Source of the DNA: an uncultured Collinsella sp.
GTDB lineage: Bacteria > Actinomycetota > Coriobacteriia > Coriobacteriales > Coriobacteriaceae
DNA: 28,594 nt
Assembly (NCBI GenBank): GCA_902490095.1
Contig: CABUCQ010000009.1
Span: forward strand, 1-28,594
Reading direction: 5' to 3'
Notes under the pieces: generated by a model
Seen by the model: the letters and a program-made list of their open reading frames with translations, nothing else
What the model was told of the DNA's origin: nothing
Database searches by the model: none
Position numbers and translations under genes: made by a program
Shown here: piece after piece, positions 7,745 through 18,179 of the stretch
How positions within the stretch are numbered: position 1 is the first letter of the stretch
How the letters are laid out: each line of letters starts with the position of its first letter

Positions 7745-8341
7745 ATGAGTGCCAACCATAGCCTGCAAAAATTGCTCGATGAGCTGGGTCGCCTGCCGGG
7801 CATTGGTCCCAAGTCGGCTCAGCGCATCGCCTATTACCTGTTGGAGGCTGACGCCGAGGAGGCGCGCCGCCTGGCCGAGGCCATCCTGGAGGTTAAGCAG
7901 GAGGTTCACTTTTGCAGCCGTTGCTTTAACTACGCCACGGCCGACGAGTGCTCCATCTGCCAGGATTCGATGCGCGACACCACTCGCATTTGCGTGGTGG
8001 GCGAGCCGCGCGACGTCCAGGCAATCGAGCGCACGGGCAGCTACCACGGTCTCTACCACGTATTGGGCGGCGTGATCAGTCCCATGGACAAGATTGGCCC
8101 CGAGCAGCTGCACATTCGCGAGCTGCTGGCACGCTTGGGCCACGAGGACATCCACGAGGTCATCATCGCTACCAACCCCAATATTGAGGGCGAGACCACG
8201 GCGAGCTACCTGGCTCGCACTATCAAGCCGCTGGGCGTTGAGGTGTCGCGTCTGGCGAGCGGCCTGCCCGTGGGCGGCGACCTGGAGTATGCCGACGAGC
8301 TTACGCTTGGGCGCGCCATCGAGGCCCGTCGCACGATTTAG
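7745..8341 (+). CDS. recR: Recombination mediator RecR
   Basis: 198 residues, the normal family length. RecR acts with RecF/RecO to load RecA on gapped DNA. Seen: N-terminal helix-hairpin-helix (LGRLPGIGPKSAQRIAYYLL, residues about 15-34), four-Cys zinc finger (CSRCFNYATADECSIC, about 57-72), Toprim domain (ICVVGEPRDVQAIE through the GGVISPMDKIGPEQL loop), and C-terminal Walker-B-like segment ending near LASGLPVGGDLEYADELTL. No convincing Shine-Dalgarno precedes the ATG at 7745 (the bases are GACGCGCATAT), so initiation probably depends on coupling to ybaB, which ends 13 bases upstream. Confidence 0.97.
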   Translation: MSANHSLQKLLDELGRLPGIGPKSAQRIAYYLLEADAEEARRLAEAILEVKQEVHFCSRCFNYATADECSICQDSMRDTTRICVVGEPRDVQAIERTGSYHGLYHVLGGVISPMDKIGPEQLHIRELLARLGHEDIHEVIIATNPNIEGETTASYLARTIKPLGVEVSRLASGLPVGGDLEYADELTLGRAIEARRTI

Positions 8342-8378
8342 GTGGCGAGCCTGCTCCTGCCGTATGTTTTCCTCGCGA

Positions 8379-8408
8379 CGCACGGGGTAGTCATAATTTT
8401 CCCGTGCG
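8379..8408. promoter_or_regulatory. Dyad CGCACGGG-14-CCCGTGCG after recR
   Basis: Perfect 8-bp arms (8379-8386 and 8401-8408) surround a 14-base A/T-rich loop that contains CATAAT, a possible -10. There is no U-tract after it, so an operator around a promoter, or an mRNA 3' end hairpin for recR, is more likely than an intrinsic terminator. Confidence 0.35.
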
Positions 8409-8416
8409 ACTGTAAG

Positions 8417-8432
8417 TTTGTTGTGCAACAAA
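8417..8432. promoter_or_regulatory. Operator-like palindrome TTTGTTG-TG-CAACAAA
   Basis: Seven-base perfect arms around TG. Its core GTTGTGCAAC closely matches the second palindrome GTTGCGCAAC at 8493-8502. The two centres are 73 bases apart, about seven helical turns, which suits one dimeric repressor binding two sites in phase. The regulator is not identifiable from the window. Confidence 0.4.
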
Positions 8433-8492
8433 GATGCTTTGTATCCGCTTATCGCATGGATGCTTCCACTCGCATCCTTAATTTGCCCATTC

Positions 8493-8502
8493 GTTGCGCA
8501 AC
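8493..8502. promoter_or_regulatory. Operator-like palindrome GTTGCGCAAC overlapping a -35 region
   Basis: A perfect 10-base palindrome. TTGCGC inside it (8494-8499) could serve as the -35 for the extended -10 at 8516-8524 (19-base spacer), so protein bound here would compete with RNA polymerase. It shares the core GTTGYGCAAC with 8417-8432. Confidence 0.4.
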
Positions 8503-8515
8503 CTTTTGGGTTCGC

Positions 8516-8524
8516 TGATACACT
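8516..8524 (+). promoter_or_regulatory. Extended -10 promoter of the second kinase/FHA cluster
   Basis: TGATACACT (TGN plus TACACT), with a transcription start expected near 8531, about 55 bases before the first gene of the cluster. It has the same TGNTACACT form as the element upstream of the first kinase operon. Confidence 0.45.
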
Positions 8525-8546
8525 CAAATATGGATTCGAATGAATG

Positions 8547-8572
8547 CGCCGCTCCCGAGCGGCGTGTTTTTG
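8547..8572 (+). terminator. Terminator-like hairpin just before the ribosome binding site (possible attenuator)
   Basis: CGCCGCTC and GAGCGGCG form a perfect 8-bp stem with a tiny CC loop, followed by TGTTTTTG. It lies between the predicted transcription start and the GGAGGAG ribosome binding site at 8575-8581. Readthrough from recR and transcripts from the local promoter would both meet it, so it may act as a leader attenuator. Confidence 0.5.
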
Positions 8573-8586
8573 TTGGAGGAGAACGC

Positions 8587-9492
8587 ATGCGGCCCGGTGG
8601 CACTCAGACAAAGCGCGGCGCCGCGGTGCGCATGCGACGCCGACTGGGCTTGGCGCCTCGGGCGTACGCGCTGCTGTCGTGCTCGCTGGTGCTGGTCATA
8701 GCTGGCGTTTCTGCCTATGGCATGACCGTGCCGTCCATGATACAGGCACATGCCGCACGCGAACCGCGCGTAGGGCATGAGGTCAAAAGTGACCTGGGCA
8801 CCACGACTGGATATGCTTGGGCAAGTGTGGTCGCGCATATTGTGTTTGGCACTGACGACGCGGACGGCGCCGAGGCCCCGGACAACGAAGTCACGCTTGC
8901 CAATGGCAAAACCATCGTGCTCACCAACACCAAGATCATCGATCGGTTGTCCAACAATAGCGTGGCGGCAACGGTGAATAAGGTCGAGCAGCAGAAGGAG
9001 CAGGACGCCCAGCAGTCCGGAAAGCCCGGTAGCTCGGATACTTCTGGCTCCGGCTCGGATTCGTCGAGTTCGGGCGGCGGCTCTGGGTCGGGTTCCTCTG
9101 CCGGAGGGTCTGGAAACGGCGGCTCGACGGGCGGCAACACTGACAACGATGCAAACTCCGGTGGCCTTTCCGCTGCTGAGGAAGAGAGCATTCACAGTTG
9201 GCTTGTGACCAAGTACAACATGCTCGACGGCTATGTTTCTCGTGCCAATGACGTGGTCTCGACCTATAACTCTACGGGAGATCCCAGGCCGTGCGACAGC
9301 CTGGTCGGGGAGATGTTTGTCATTCGAGCCGAGTTCGGTCGTCAGACATTCTCGCCCCGGTCAAAGTGGTATCAGCAGTATGCCAATCTGTGGGGCTGTT
9401 ACACCAACCTATGTCAATGGGTCGGCCATTACGGCGATGATGACGTCGCGCTCGGTAACTTCAACAATAACGTGGCGGCGCTTGCCCTATGA
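8587..9492 (+). CDS. Membrane-anchored Ser/Gly-rich extracytoplasmic protein
   Basis: 301 residues, no family recognised. A basic N-terminus (RRGAAVRMRRRL pattern) leads into one membrane segment at about 26-50, a signal anchor. The outside part holds a first block (about 55-138), a Ser/Gly linker (about 139-185) and a helical C-terminal block (about 190-301) with three Cys residues (PCDS, WGC, NLCQW). I preferred the ATG at 8587 because GGAGGA ends six bases before it; the longer open frame begins upstream of the hairpin and its extra residues look like leader. The stop overlaps the next gene's start (ATGA), tying it to the membrane kinase. A sensor, ligand or substrate for that kinase is a reasonable inference. 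Confidence 0.75.
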   Translation: MRPGGTQTKRGAAVRMRRRLGLAPRAYALLSCSLVLVIAGVSAYGMTVPSMIQAHAAREPRVGHEVKSDLGTTTGYAWASVVAHIVFGTDDADGAEAPDNEVTLANGKTIVLTNTKIIDRLSNNSVAATVNKVEQQKEQDAQQSGKPGSSDTSGSGSDSSSSGGGSGSGSSAGGSGNGGSTGGNTDNDANSGGLSAAEEESIHSWLVTKYNMLDGYVSRANDVVSTYNSTGDPRPCDSLVGEMFVIRAEFGRQTFSPRSKWYQQYANLWGCYTNLCQWVGHYGDDDVALGNFNNNVAALAL

Positions 9493-11333
9493 TGACCGAT
9501 CTTGCATCCACCACACCACAATCGCTCGGTCGCGATCTCATGGTCGGTCTGCGCCTGGCGCGTGTCGACGGGTTTGAGCCGGCCATTGCGCTCGGCCAGG
9601 ACGAACTGCCTGCCTATCTGCGTCGTTTTACGATGCTGTTTGCCGACGATGCCACCATGCGCCGTGGCGGTATCGGCCGCGTGACGCGTGCCGTCAACGC
9701 CCAAGGCGAGGCCGTGGCACTCAAACAGCTCATCTTGCCGACGCGCGATGAGTTTGACGACGATGCCGCTCACGAGGCGCTGGTCGCCAAGTTCAAGGCG
9801 GCGTTTCGCGAGGAATACGAATGCCATCGCGCCCTTTCGGGCCTTAAGGGCTTTCCCCGCCTCTATGGCTGGGGCGAGGTCGACGGTGTGCCTGCAATTG
9901 TCATGGAATGGGTCGAGGGCGAGACGCTTGCCCGCTTGCGTTCGCGACTTGCCGTGGACGATGCCGGCCGCCTGTCGCCGCTTGTGGCGGCGCGTCTGGG
10001 TCGCGACCTGTTCGATCTGCTCTGCCGTATGAGCCTGGTGGGCGAGGGCTTTGTCCATCGCGATATCTCGCCCGCTAATATTATGGTGCGCACGGCGCGT
10101 CTACCGCTTGACCGGCAGCTTGCCGAGGGCACCTTTGACCTGTGCCTGATCGACTTTGGCTCGTCGCTGGCGCTTGAGCCTGCGTCGGCCGTGGCCGGTA
10201 CCGGCGGCAAGGCATCCTTTACCGAGCGCTATGCCACGCTGCGTCGCGCGACGGTTGCCTATGCCCCGCCCGAGATGCTCACCGACGATATTCCCGACCT
10301 GCGCGCTTTACGTATGTCGCCGGCGATTGACGTCTATGCCGCGGCAAGCACGGTTTACGAGCTCATTGCCGGCGTCGCGCCATACGAAGCCGCGCCGAGC
10401 ACTTCGGGCGCCTCGGGTTCGCGCAAAAAGACGCGCGACATCGCGAGCCCCTACCGTCTCAAGATGGACACGCGGCCCGACTATCCCATTGGTGCCCATG
10501 CGCCCGGTTGTGATTTGACTCAGCTGCTTCGTCGTGAGCCCGATGTGGCGCTCGCTGCGGCCGAGCAGGCCCAGCAGCTAGGGCTTGAGCCGGATTCCGA
10601 AGAGCTACGCGATGCGCTGGCGTTTGTCGATGCCCAGCTGTTCGACGTGGTGATGGCCTGTCTGTCCAGCCATCAAAAAGATCGTCCCGAGCCGGCGGCG
10701 GTCGAGGCGGCGCTCTCGGCGTTTTGTGACCACTATGCGCAAAATGTCGGTCGTTCGCTCCGCGGCGAGCCGCTCACGCCGTGCCCCATGGATGCGTCTG
10801 GCCGCGCGGTTCGTCGCGCGGCGATGATCGGTGCGGCGGTCGTTTGCAGCGTGGTTTGGGCTGTGGTCGTGGTTTCGGCCGCGCTGCTGGCGTCGGGCGC
10901 TCGCGTGACGGCGACTTTGGGATCGCTCGTGTGGTCTGGGTCGCTACCGGGTATTATTGCCGCACTGGCGTTGGCGCTGCCAGGCATAGCCGGCGTTGCC
11001 GCGGGGGCACTTGCGCGCGATCGGCGCTCGGGGTTCCTGCAGGGTGTGCTTGCGCTTTCTGCCTGCGAGGTTCCGGTGCTGGTTGTGGCTGCATGTAGCG
11101 TATTTTCCCAACGCGCCGTGATGGGCGGCCTTGTTGCCGCTCTGGTTGCAACCTATACGCTTACGTGGTTTTTGCTTGCGATGGGCTTTGCCTTTGAACT
11201 TCCCGTTTCGGCACCGCGACGCACAAAAGCCCAGATGGCGACTCCGCTTGCCGGTGGAGCCGCAGCTGCCCGTACTTTTGGCGGACCTGTCGAAGTATCG
11301 TCCGATTCTATTTCTACGACCAAGGAGGCCTAG
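9489..11333 (+). CDS. Membrane protein kinase with C-terminal transmembrane bundle
   Basis: 614 residues. Kinase domain about 45-425: glycine-rich RRGGIGRV (58-65), Lys79 in AVALKQL, catalytic loop HRDISPANIM (H190, D192), IDFG (221-224), and APPEML near 259-264. Inserts such as SGASGSRKKTR and a long stretch before the C-lobe end make it larger than a typical domain. Four or so hydrophobic segments follow at about 440-580, then a cytoplasmic tail with Ala/Ser. The start ATG at 9489 shares bases with the preceding stop (ATGA); an immediately adjacent ATG at 9492 is an alternative. The FHA gene begins three bases after the stop. Unlike the kinase at 675-2528, this one keeps HRD. Protein kinase is clear; substrate unknown. 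Confidence 0.85.
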   Translation: MMTDLASTTPQSLGRDLMVGLRLARVDGFEPAIALGQDELPAYLRRFTMLFADDATMRRGGIGRVTRAVNAQGEAVALKQLILPTRDEFDDDAAHEALVAKFKAAFREEYECHRALSGLKGFPRLYGWGEVDGVPAIVMEWVEGETLARLRSRLAVDDAGRLSPLVAARLGRDLFDLLCRMSLVGEGFVHRDISPANIMVRTARLPLDRQLAEGTFDLCLIDFGSSLALEPASAVAGTGGKASFTERYATLRRATVAYAPPEMLTDDIPDLRALRMSPAIDVYAAASTVYELIAGVAPYEAAPSTSGASGSRKKTRDIASPYRLKMDTRPDYPIGAHAPGCDLTQLLRREPDVALAAAEQAQQLGLEPDSEELRDALAFVDAQLFDVVMACLSSHQKDRPEPAAVEAALSAFCDHYAQNVGRSLRGEPLTPCPMDASGRAVRRAAMIGAAVVCSVVWAVVVVSAALLASGARVTATLGSLVWSGSLPGIIAALALALPGIAGVAAGALARDRRSGFLQGVLALSACEVPVLVVAACSVFSQRAVMGGLVAALVATYTLTWFLLAMGFAFELPVSAPRRTKAQMATPLAGGAAAARTFGGPVEVSSDSISTTKEA

Positions 11334-11336
11334 GTC

Positions 11337-12275
11337 ATGGCATCTCAAGTTGAGCTCACCCCATGCGGGGCCATGTTTGACATCTTTAAGCGCGCGGCGC
11401 ATCTGAGCCATATCGAGCTGTGCGGCTTGGTGCTTTCGTCCCGTCCGCTCGCCGACGGCCGCAGCCCGCAGAGCCGAGCCGCCGATCGCTCTTGGGTTTC
11501 CCGCTTTATCGTTCGCGCGCCGGTCGGCACGCTTCAGCAGCGCTACTTTGCCGAATACGGTACCTCGGCTGCGCGTATTATGTCGCAACTGGCCCTGCGC
11601 CAGCGCAATCCCATGGACTCCACGGCTGTGATCAATATGGTGTGCGGTCCTGCAGGTGAACCGATGGTACGCGCGCTCGAAGAGTGCCACCAGGACACGA
11701 ATCTCTATCGCAACGCGCTCGATCGCCTGTCCCAGGCGGCGGAACTCATGCCCGCCGAGCGCGCCGAGGCCGTGCTGGTGCTGTTTGTCGCCGTCGGTTG
11801 TTCGGCGGATGTGCGGTCCTCGGTGAACTATGCCATCGACTACGCGCACGCGACCTGTGGCGGAGGCACATCCACGCCGCGTTCGCTTGGCATGTCGATG
11901 ACCGCGGGCGAACGCGAACCCGCCCCGGCGCACCCCTTGGGCTTGCTGCGCGTACAAAACAGTTTTGTCGTGAGCGCCCCGCGCTGGATTCAGCCGAGTG
12001 AGCAGGGTGTTGAGATTGGCGCGCTGGCCACTGGCGAGGGCGATATTACCGACGTCGGCGACGATGTCTCGGCCCGCCATGCCCATATCTGGTGCGATGC
12101 TCAAAATATCTGGCACGTCGAGGACTTGTCGTCCACCAACGGAACCGTGGTGGTAAACGGGGCCACGCGCGTCTGCATTCAGGTCGAGCCCGGCCGTTCC
12201 GCCCAACTCAATCCCGGCGACGAGCTCAAGCTCGGCGAATCCACTACCTACGCCATCCTCTTCGGTGCCCTCTAA
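11337..12275 (+). CDS. FHA domain protein with N-terminal helical region
   Basis: 312 residues. The C-terminal FHA domain (about 205-310) shows VSARHAHI (S245, R247, H248), DLSSTNGT (N268, G269) and a typical final strand. FHA domains bind phosphothreonine peptides, so this is the likely reader for the adjacent kinase. One oddity is that the usual Gly-Arg that begins the domain is Gly228-Ala229 and the residue after Ser245 is Ala, so a normal phosphate-contacting Arg is missing and binding may be altered. Residues 1-200 are mostly helical, with no recognised family. AAGGAGG at about 11322-11328 precedes the ATG, three bases after the kinase stop, so the three genes form one operon. Confidence 0.85.
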   Translation: MASQVELTPCGAMFDIFKRAAHLSHIELCGLVLSSRPLADGRSPQSRAADRSWVSRFIVRAPVGTLQQRYFAEYGTSAARIMSQLALRQRNPMDSTAVINMVCGPAGEPMVRALEECHQDTNLYRNALDRLSQAAELMPAERAEAVLVLFVAVGCSADVRSSVNYAIDYAHATCGGGTSTPRSLGMSMTAGEREPAPAHPLGLLRVQNSFVVSAPRWIQPSEQGVEIGALATGEGDITDVGDDVSARHAHIWCDAQNIWHVEDLSSTNGTVVVNGATRVCIQVEPGRSAQLNPGDELKLGESTTYAILFGAL

Positions 12276-12293
12276 CTCATCCCCCCAAGTAAC

Positions 12294-12356
12294 TTGCGGT
12301 GAAATAGGGACTGTTTAAGGCTCTGAGCAGCAAAAACAGTCCCTATTTCACCGCAA
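12294..12356. repeat. Perfect 23-bp inverted repeat, 17-base loop (dispersed element)
   Basis: Arms 12294-12316 and 12334-12356 are exact reverse complements, starting TTGCGGTGAAATAG and ending GGGACTGTTT. The element sits 19 bases after the FHA gene and could end transcripts by structure, but no U-tract follows. The arm's first bases recur at the window's right edge (28584-28594), again right after a gene, which indicates a multicopy element. There is no transposase. The 12357-12755 remainder of this gap holds the nifJ promoter and leader. Confidence 0.75.
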
Positions 12357-12468
12357 CTGCCGTATGGTTCCCGGGGGACATTTTGCTCGGCGCTGGGCAT
12401 TCGATAGTCACCCGAGGTAAACCTTTACCGCCCGCCTATATTTGCCGAAATTACACTTGACGGCGGGG

Positions 12469-12474
12469 TACAAT
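12469..12474 (+). promoter_or_regulatory. Candidate -10 of nifJ promoter (TACAAT)
   Basis: TACAAT with a start expected near 12481, which would give a leader of about 275 nt before the ATG at 12756. No convincing -35 is present at 16-18 bases; the TTGACG nearby is too close to the -10 to act as one. Confidence 0.4.
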
Positions 12475-12480
12475 AAACCC

Positions 12481-12755
12481 GCATGCGGATTTTCGTTGCG
12501 GGCGCTTCCCATCGCCGGGGCGTGCCCGGGAGCATCCGGCATGCAGCCTTTGCGGCGCTCGGTCATGTGCAAGACGGGCGGTCGGGTCTGTGGGGCGCAT
12601 CAGCTGGCCCTCGCCTCGGCATGCCTTCTCTCCACGCCATGTACCTGCTGCTGAGCCTGCCTGCCAGATGATTGGAAGCAACAGCGAAAATCCCATCACG
12701 CCAACATCCCGGCGATCGCCGGGGCCTGTATACCTATATGAGAGGAGAGGGGTAT
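12481..12755 (+). promoter_or_regulatory. Long GC-rich structured leader of nifJ
   Basis: The predicted 5' end GCATGCGGAT (12481-12490) can pair with ATCCGGCATGC (12534-12544), enclosing a second stem (CGGGC ... GCCCG). Near the start codon is the perfect palindrome CCCGGCGATCGCCGGG (12708-12723), then GGAGAGG before the ATG. I do not recognise a known riboswitch class. The open frame inside (12483-12671) has no ribosome binding site and is not called as a gene. Confidence 0.35.
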
Positions 12756-16295
<3,540 letters not shown>

Positions 16296-16305
16296 GTCTC
16301 CCGCC

Positions 16306-16430
16306 GCAGGATCTGAGGGCTAACCTTCGCGGACGTCCTCGGACATGAAAGAACCCCCGCTGCGCACTACGTGCGGCGGGGGTTCTTTCGTCCTGCGGAG
16401 TGTCCGCGAAGGTTAGCCCTCAGATCCTGC
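16306..16430. repeat. Nested 29-bp perfect inverted repeat around a hairpin
   Basis: Outer arms 16306-16334 and 16402-16430 are exact 29-base reverse complements (starting GCAGGATCTGAGG). Between them a second inverted repeat (16347-16360 with 16376-16389) carries an inner 5-bp stem CGCAC-TAC-GTGCG. The whole could extrude as a cruciform or fold as one long RNA. It begins 10 bases after the nifJ stop. No transposase or flanking target duplication was recognised. Confidence 0.8.
16347..16389. terminator. Strong bidirectional terminator after nifJ
   Basis: GAAAGAACCCCCGC pairs perfectly with GCGGGGGTTCTTTC, a 14-bp stem whose 5' side is A-rich and 3' side ends TTCTTTC. The A/T ends on both sides suit termination of nifJ on the plus strand and of the convergent ATPase gene on the minus strand. 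Confidence 0.7.
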
Positions 16431-16468
16431 TACGACTACGTTCTCGGATTGTGTGGCTGAATGGAGGA

Positions 16469-16634
16469 CGTGGTTGTGGGGGCCTTTTGTCCCCTTCGCT
16501 GTTTCGCGGCTTTGCCGCGAAACCTCGCGTTACTTTGGGGATGGATGGGGGCGTGGTTGTTGCGGCTTCTTATCCCTTTGCTTTTTCGCGGCTTTGCCGC
16601 GAAACGCGCAGCACCTTGGGAAATGCATTGATGC
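16469..16634. repeat. Two imperfect tandem copies of an ~83-base unit with a hairpin
   Basis: CGTGGTTGT recurs at 16469 and 16552, and the 9-bp hairpin TTTCGCGGC-TTT-GCCGCGAAA recurs at 16502-16522 and 16584-16604, with diverged sequence between. This explains the 16431-16665 gap, where I see no gene. It lies just downstream of the ATPase gene and after the nested repeat. Confidence 0.6.
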
Positions 16635-16665
16635 GTGGGCGGGGCTGGATTGCGGATTCAAATGG

Positions 16666-18027
16666 CTAGAGAGATATGGGTGCGAACGAGAAATCGTTAT
16701 TGGGGTCATCCTTTTCCATAAACTCATCGAGACAAAACGTCATGTAGATTGGAACGTACAGAACCTTGCCCTCTTTGCTGAGATTCTCGTGGCTCAGTAC
16801 AACGGCCTCGGGAATTTTGTACTCGCCCACACTCATCAGACGATCGAGGGCCGCATGCGCTCGAACTTTCTTGCCCGATTTGACCTCGATTGGGACAACA
16901 TGCCCGTGGGCGCCTTCGATCACAAAGTCAACTTCACCGACCTCACGCGTTTGGTAGTACCATGCATCCGCCCCGAGGGCAACGAGTTCCTGCGCGACCA
17001 CGTTCTCATAGAGACCACCAAGGTTGGGAGTTTTCATATCAAGATAGACGGCGCGTGCAGTGCTGCCGGGGTATCGCGATGCGAGCATGCCTGTATCAGA
17101 CTCGTATAGTTTGAAGGCTGTCGTTTTCTCCGTCCTCTTGAGAGGACTCCGTGGCTCCGTCACCCTGGCGACCATCAATCCAACACCTGCGTTAACAAGC
17201 CACAGGAAATCCTGCTCATATTTTTTAAGGCGAGCTCCCTCACCCAGAGACGAAACAACAAAGCGATGAGACTCCGCCTCAAGCTGAACGGGAATTTGCT
17301 CAAAAATCGACCGAACGTTAAACGCTCGAGTCGATGCATATTTTGAGATATCGCTTTTGTACTGATCGACCAGCTGAGTTTGAAGCTCACGTGTGCTCAC
17401 GAGTGAATAACCCGAATCAATATAATTCTGAACGACCTCCGGCATGCCGCCGCAAACGATATAAGCTCTATAGTTCTTGAGCATCGCCTCATGAATATAG
17501 TTTTCGACAGGATGTTTCTCGACAAGGCAGCTGCGAATGCCTGCAAGCACATTCTCGCTAACGCTGTTTGCCCAACAAAACTCTTCAAAATCCATCGGGC
17601 GCATAACAATGTGCTCTACATACCCCACCGGAAAAGAAGAGATCCCCTTAAACTCAGTCCCAAGCATAGACCCCGAGAAGACATAGCTAAAGCGCCCATC
17701 CTCGACCAACGCCTTCATGAGTGTAACGATCTGCGGATACTCCTGAATCTCATCGACAAAGACAAGCGTATCGCCCTCAACAAGCGGCGCATCCGCAAGA
17801 AGGGCTACGCGGTTGATAAAGTCAACGGAGTTCTTTGCGCCAACAAGTGCATTCCTTGCTTCGACATCGAGTAGTAAATTGACCTCAAAATACGAAGCGT
17901 AGTTGCTTTTTCCAAACGCGCGAATCGCATAGCTCTTGCCAATCTGACGCGCACCAGTAACGAGTAGTGCCTTATTGGAGTTATTCTTCCAGCTCAAAAG
18001 CCTATCAGTGACCTTACGGCGTAGCAT
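16666..18027 (-). CDS. AAA ATPase with DUF4143 C-terminal domain
   Basis: 453 residues. Seen: Walker A GARQIGKS (25-32, Lys31), Walker B TLVFVDEIQEYP (about residues 78-89), sensor-like VFSGSML, and a C-terminal DUF4143 region ending in a nuclease-fold-like motif (VGEVDFVIE, then VPIEVKSGKK) typical of this family. These ATPases are widespread, often sporadic, and of uncertain function. The ATG at 18027 was chosen because GGGGG and the canonical MLRRKVTDRLL start are there; the 34-residue extension translates the direct repeats. The gene is visibly A/T-richer and uses A/T-ending codons unlike nifJ or arcC, which suggests horizontal acquisition. It has no obvious functional neighbour. Confidence 0.87.
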   Translation of the reverse strand: MLRRKVTDRLLSWKNNSNKALLVTGARQIGKSYAIRAFGKSNYASYFEVNLLLDVEARNALVGAKNSVDFINRVALLADAPLVEGDTLVFVDEIQEYPQIVTLMKALVEDGRFSYVFSGSMLGTEFKGISSFPVGYVEHIVMRPMDFEEFCWANSVSENVLAGIRSCLVEKHPVENYIHEAMLKNYRAYIVCGGMPEVVQNYIDSGYSLVSTRELQTQLVDQYKSDISKYASTRAFNVRSIFEQIPVQLEAESHRFVVSSLGEGARLKKYEQDFLWLVNAGVGLMVARVTEPRSPLKRTEKTTAFKLYESDTGMLASRYPGSTARAVYLDMKTPNLGGLYENVVAQELVALGADAWYYQTREVGEVDFVIEGAHGHVVPIEVKSGKKVRAHAALDRLMSVGEYKIPEAVVLSHENLSKEGKVLYVPIYMTFCLDEFMEKDDPNNDFSFAPISL

Positions 18028-18041
18028 TAAACCCCCAAATG

Positions 18042-18126
18042 ACAAAAATTGACAGATAGAATCGCCTAAAATCATACAAAAATTGGCAGATAATAACGTC
18101 GTAAATATACAAAAATTAGGAGATAG
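18042..18126. repeat. Three spaced direct repeats upstream of the ATPase gene
   Basis: An 18-base unit (ACAAAAATTGRCAGATAR) lies at 18042-18059, 18076-18093 and 18109-18126 (the third reads ATTAGGAGATAG at its end). Starts are 34 and 33 bases apart, about three helical turns, so bound proteins would face the same side. The first repeat ends 14 bases before the ATG. They probably act as operators for the gene; whether the ATPase itself binds them is untested. Confidence 0.7.
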
Positions 18127-18179
18127 CAAAGGTTCGAATAGGCCTCAAGGCCACTGAAACAGTGCTCTACTTTGCGAAG

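Noticed and set aside
10944..12206. Minus-strand open frame of 420 codons
   Set aside because: It covers the kinase end and FHA gene, whose FHA and kinase motifs are clear; the antisense product is low-complexity with no ribosome binding site.
12483..12671. 62-residue open frame in the nifJ leader
   Set aside because: No ribosome binding site at its start, and it spans probable leader stem-loops.
16453..17109. Plus-strand open frame after nifJ
   Set aside because: It runs through the tandem hairpin repeats and into the antisense of the ATPase gene, with no ribosome binding site or recognised product.
18131..18140. tRNA T-loop-like GGTTCGAATA near the ATPase promoter
   Set aside because: There is no T-stem pairing or acceptor stem around it, so no tRNA or clear attachment site.
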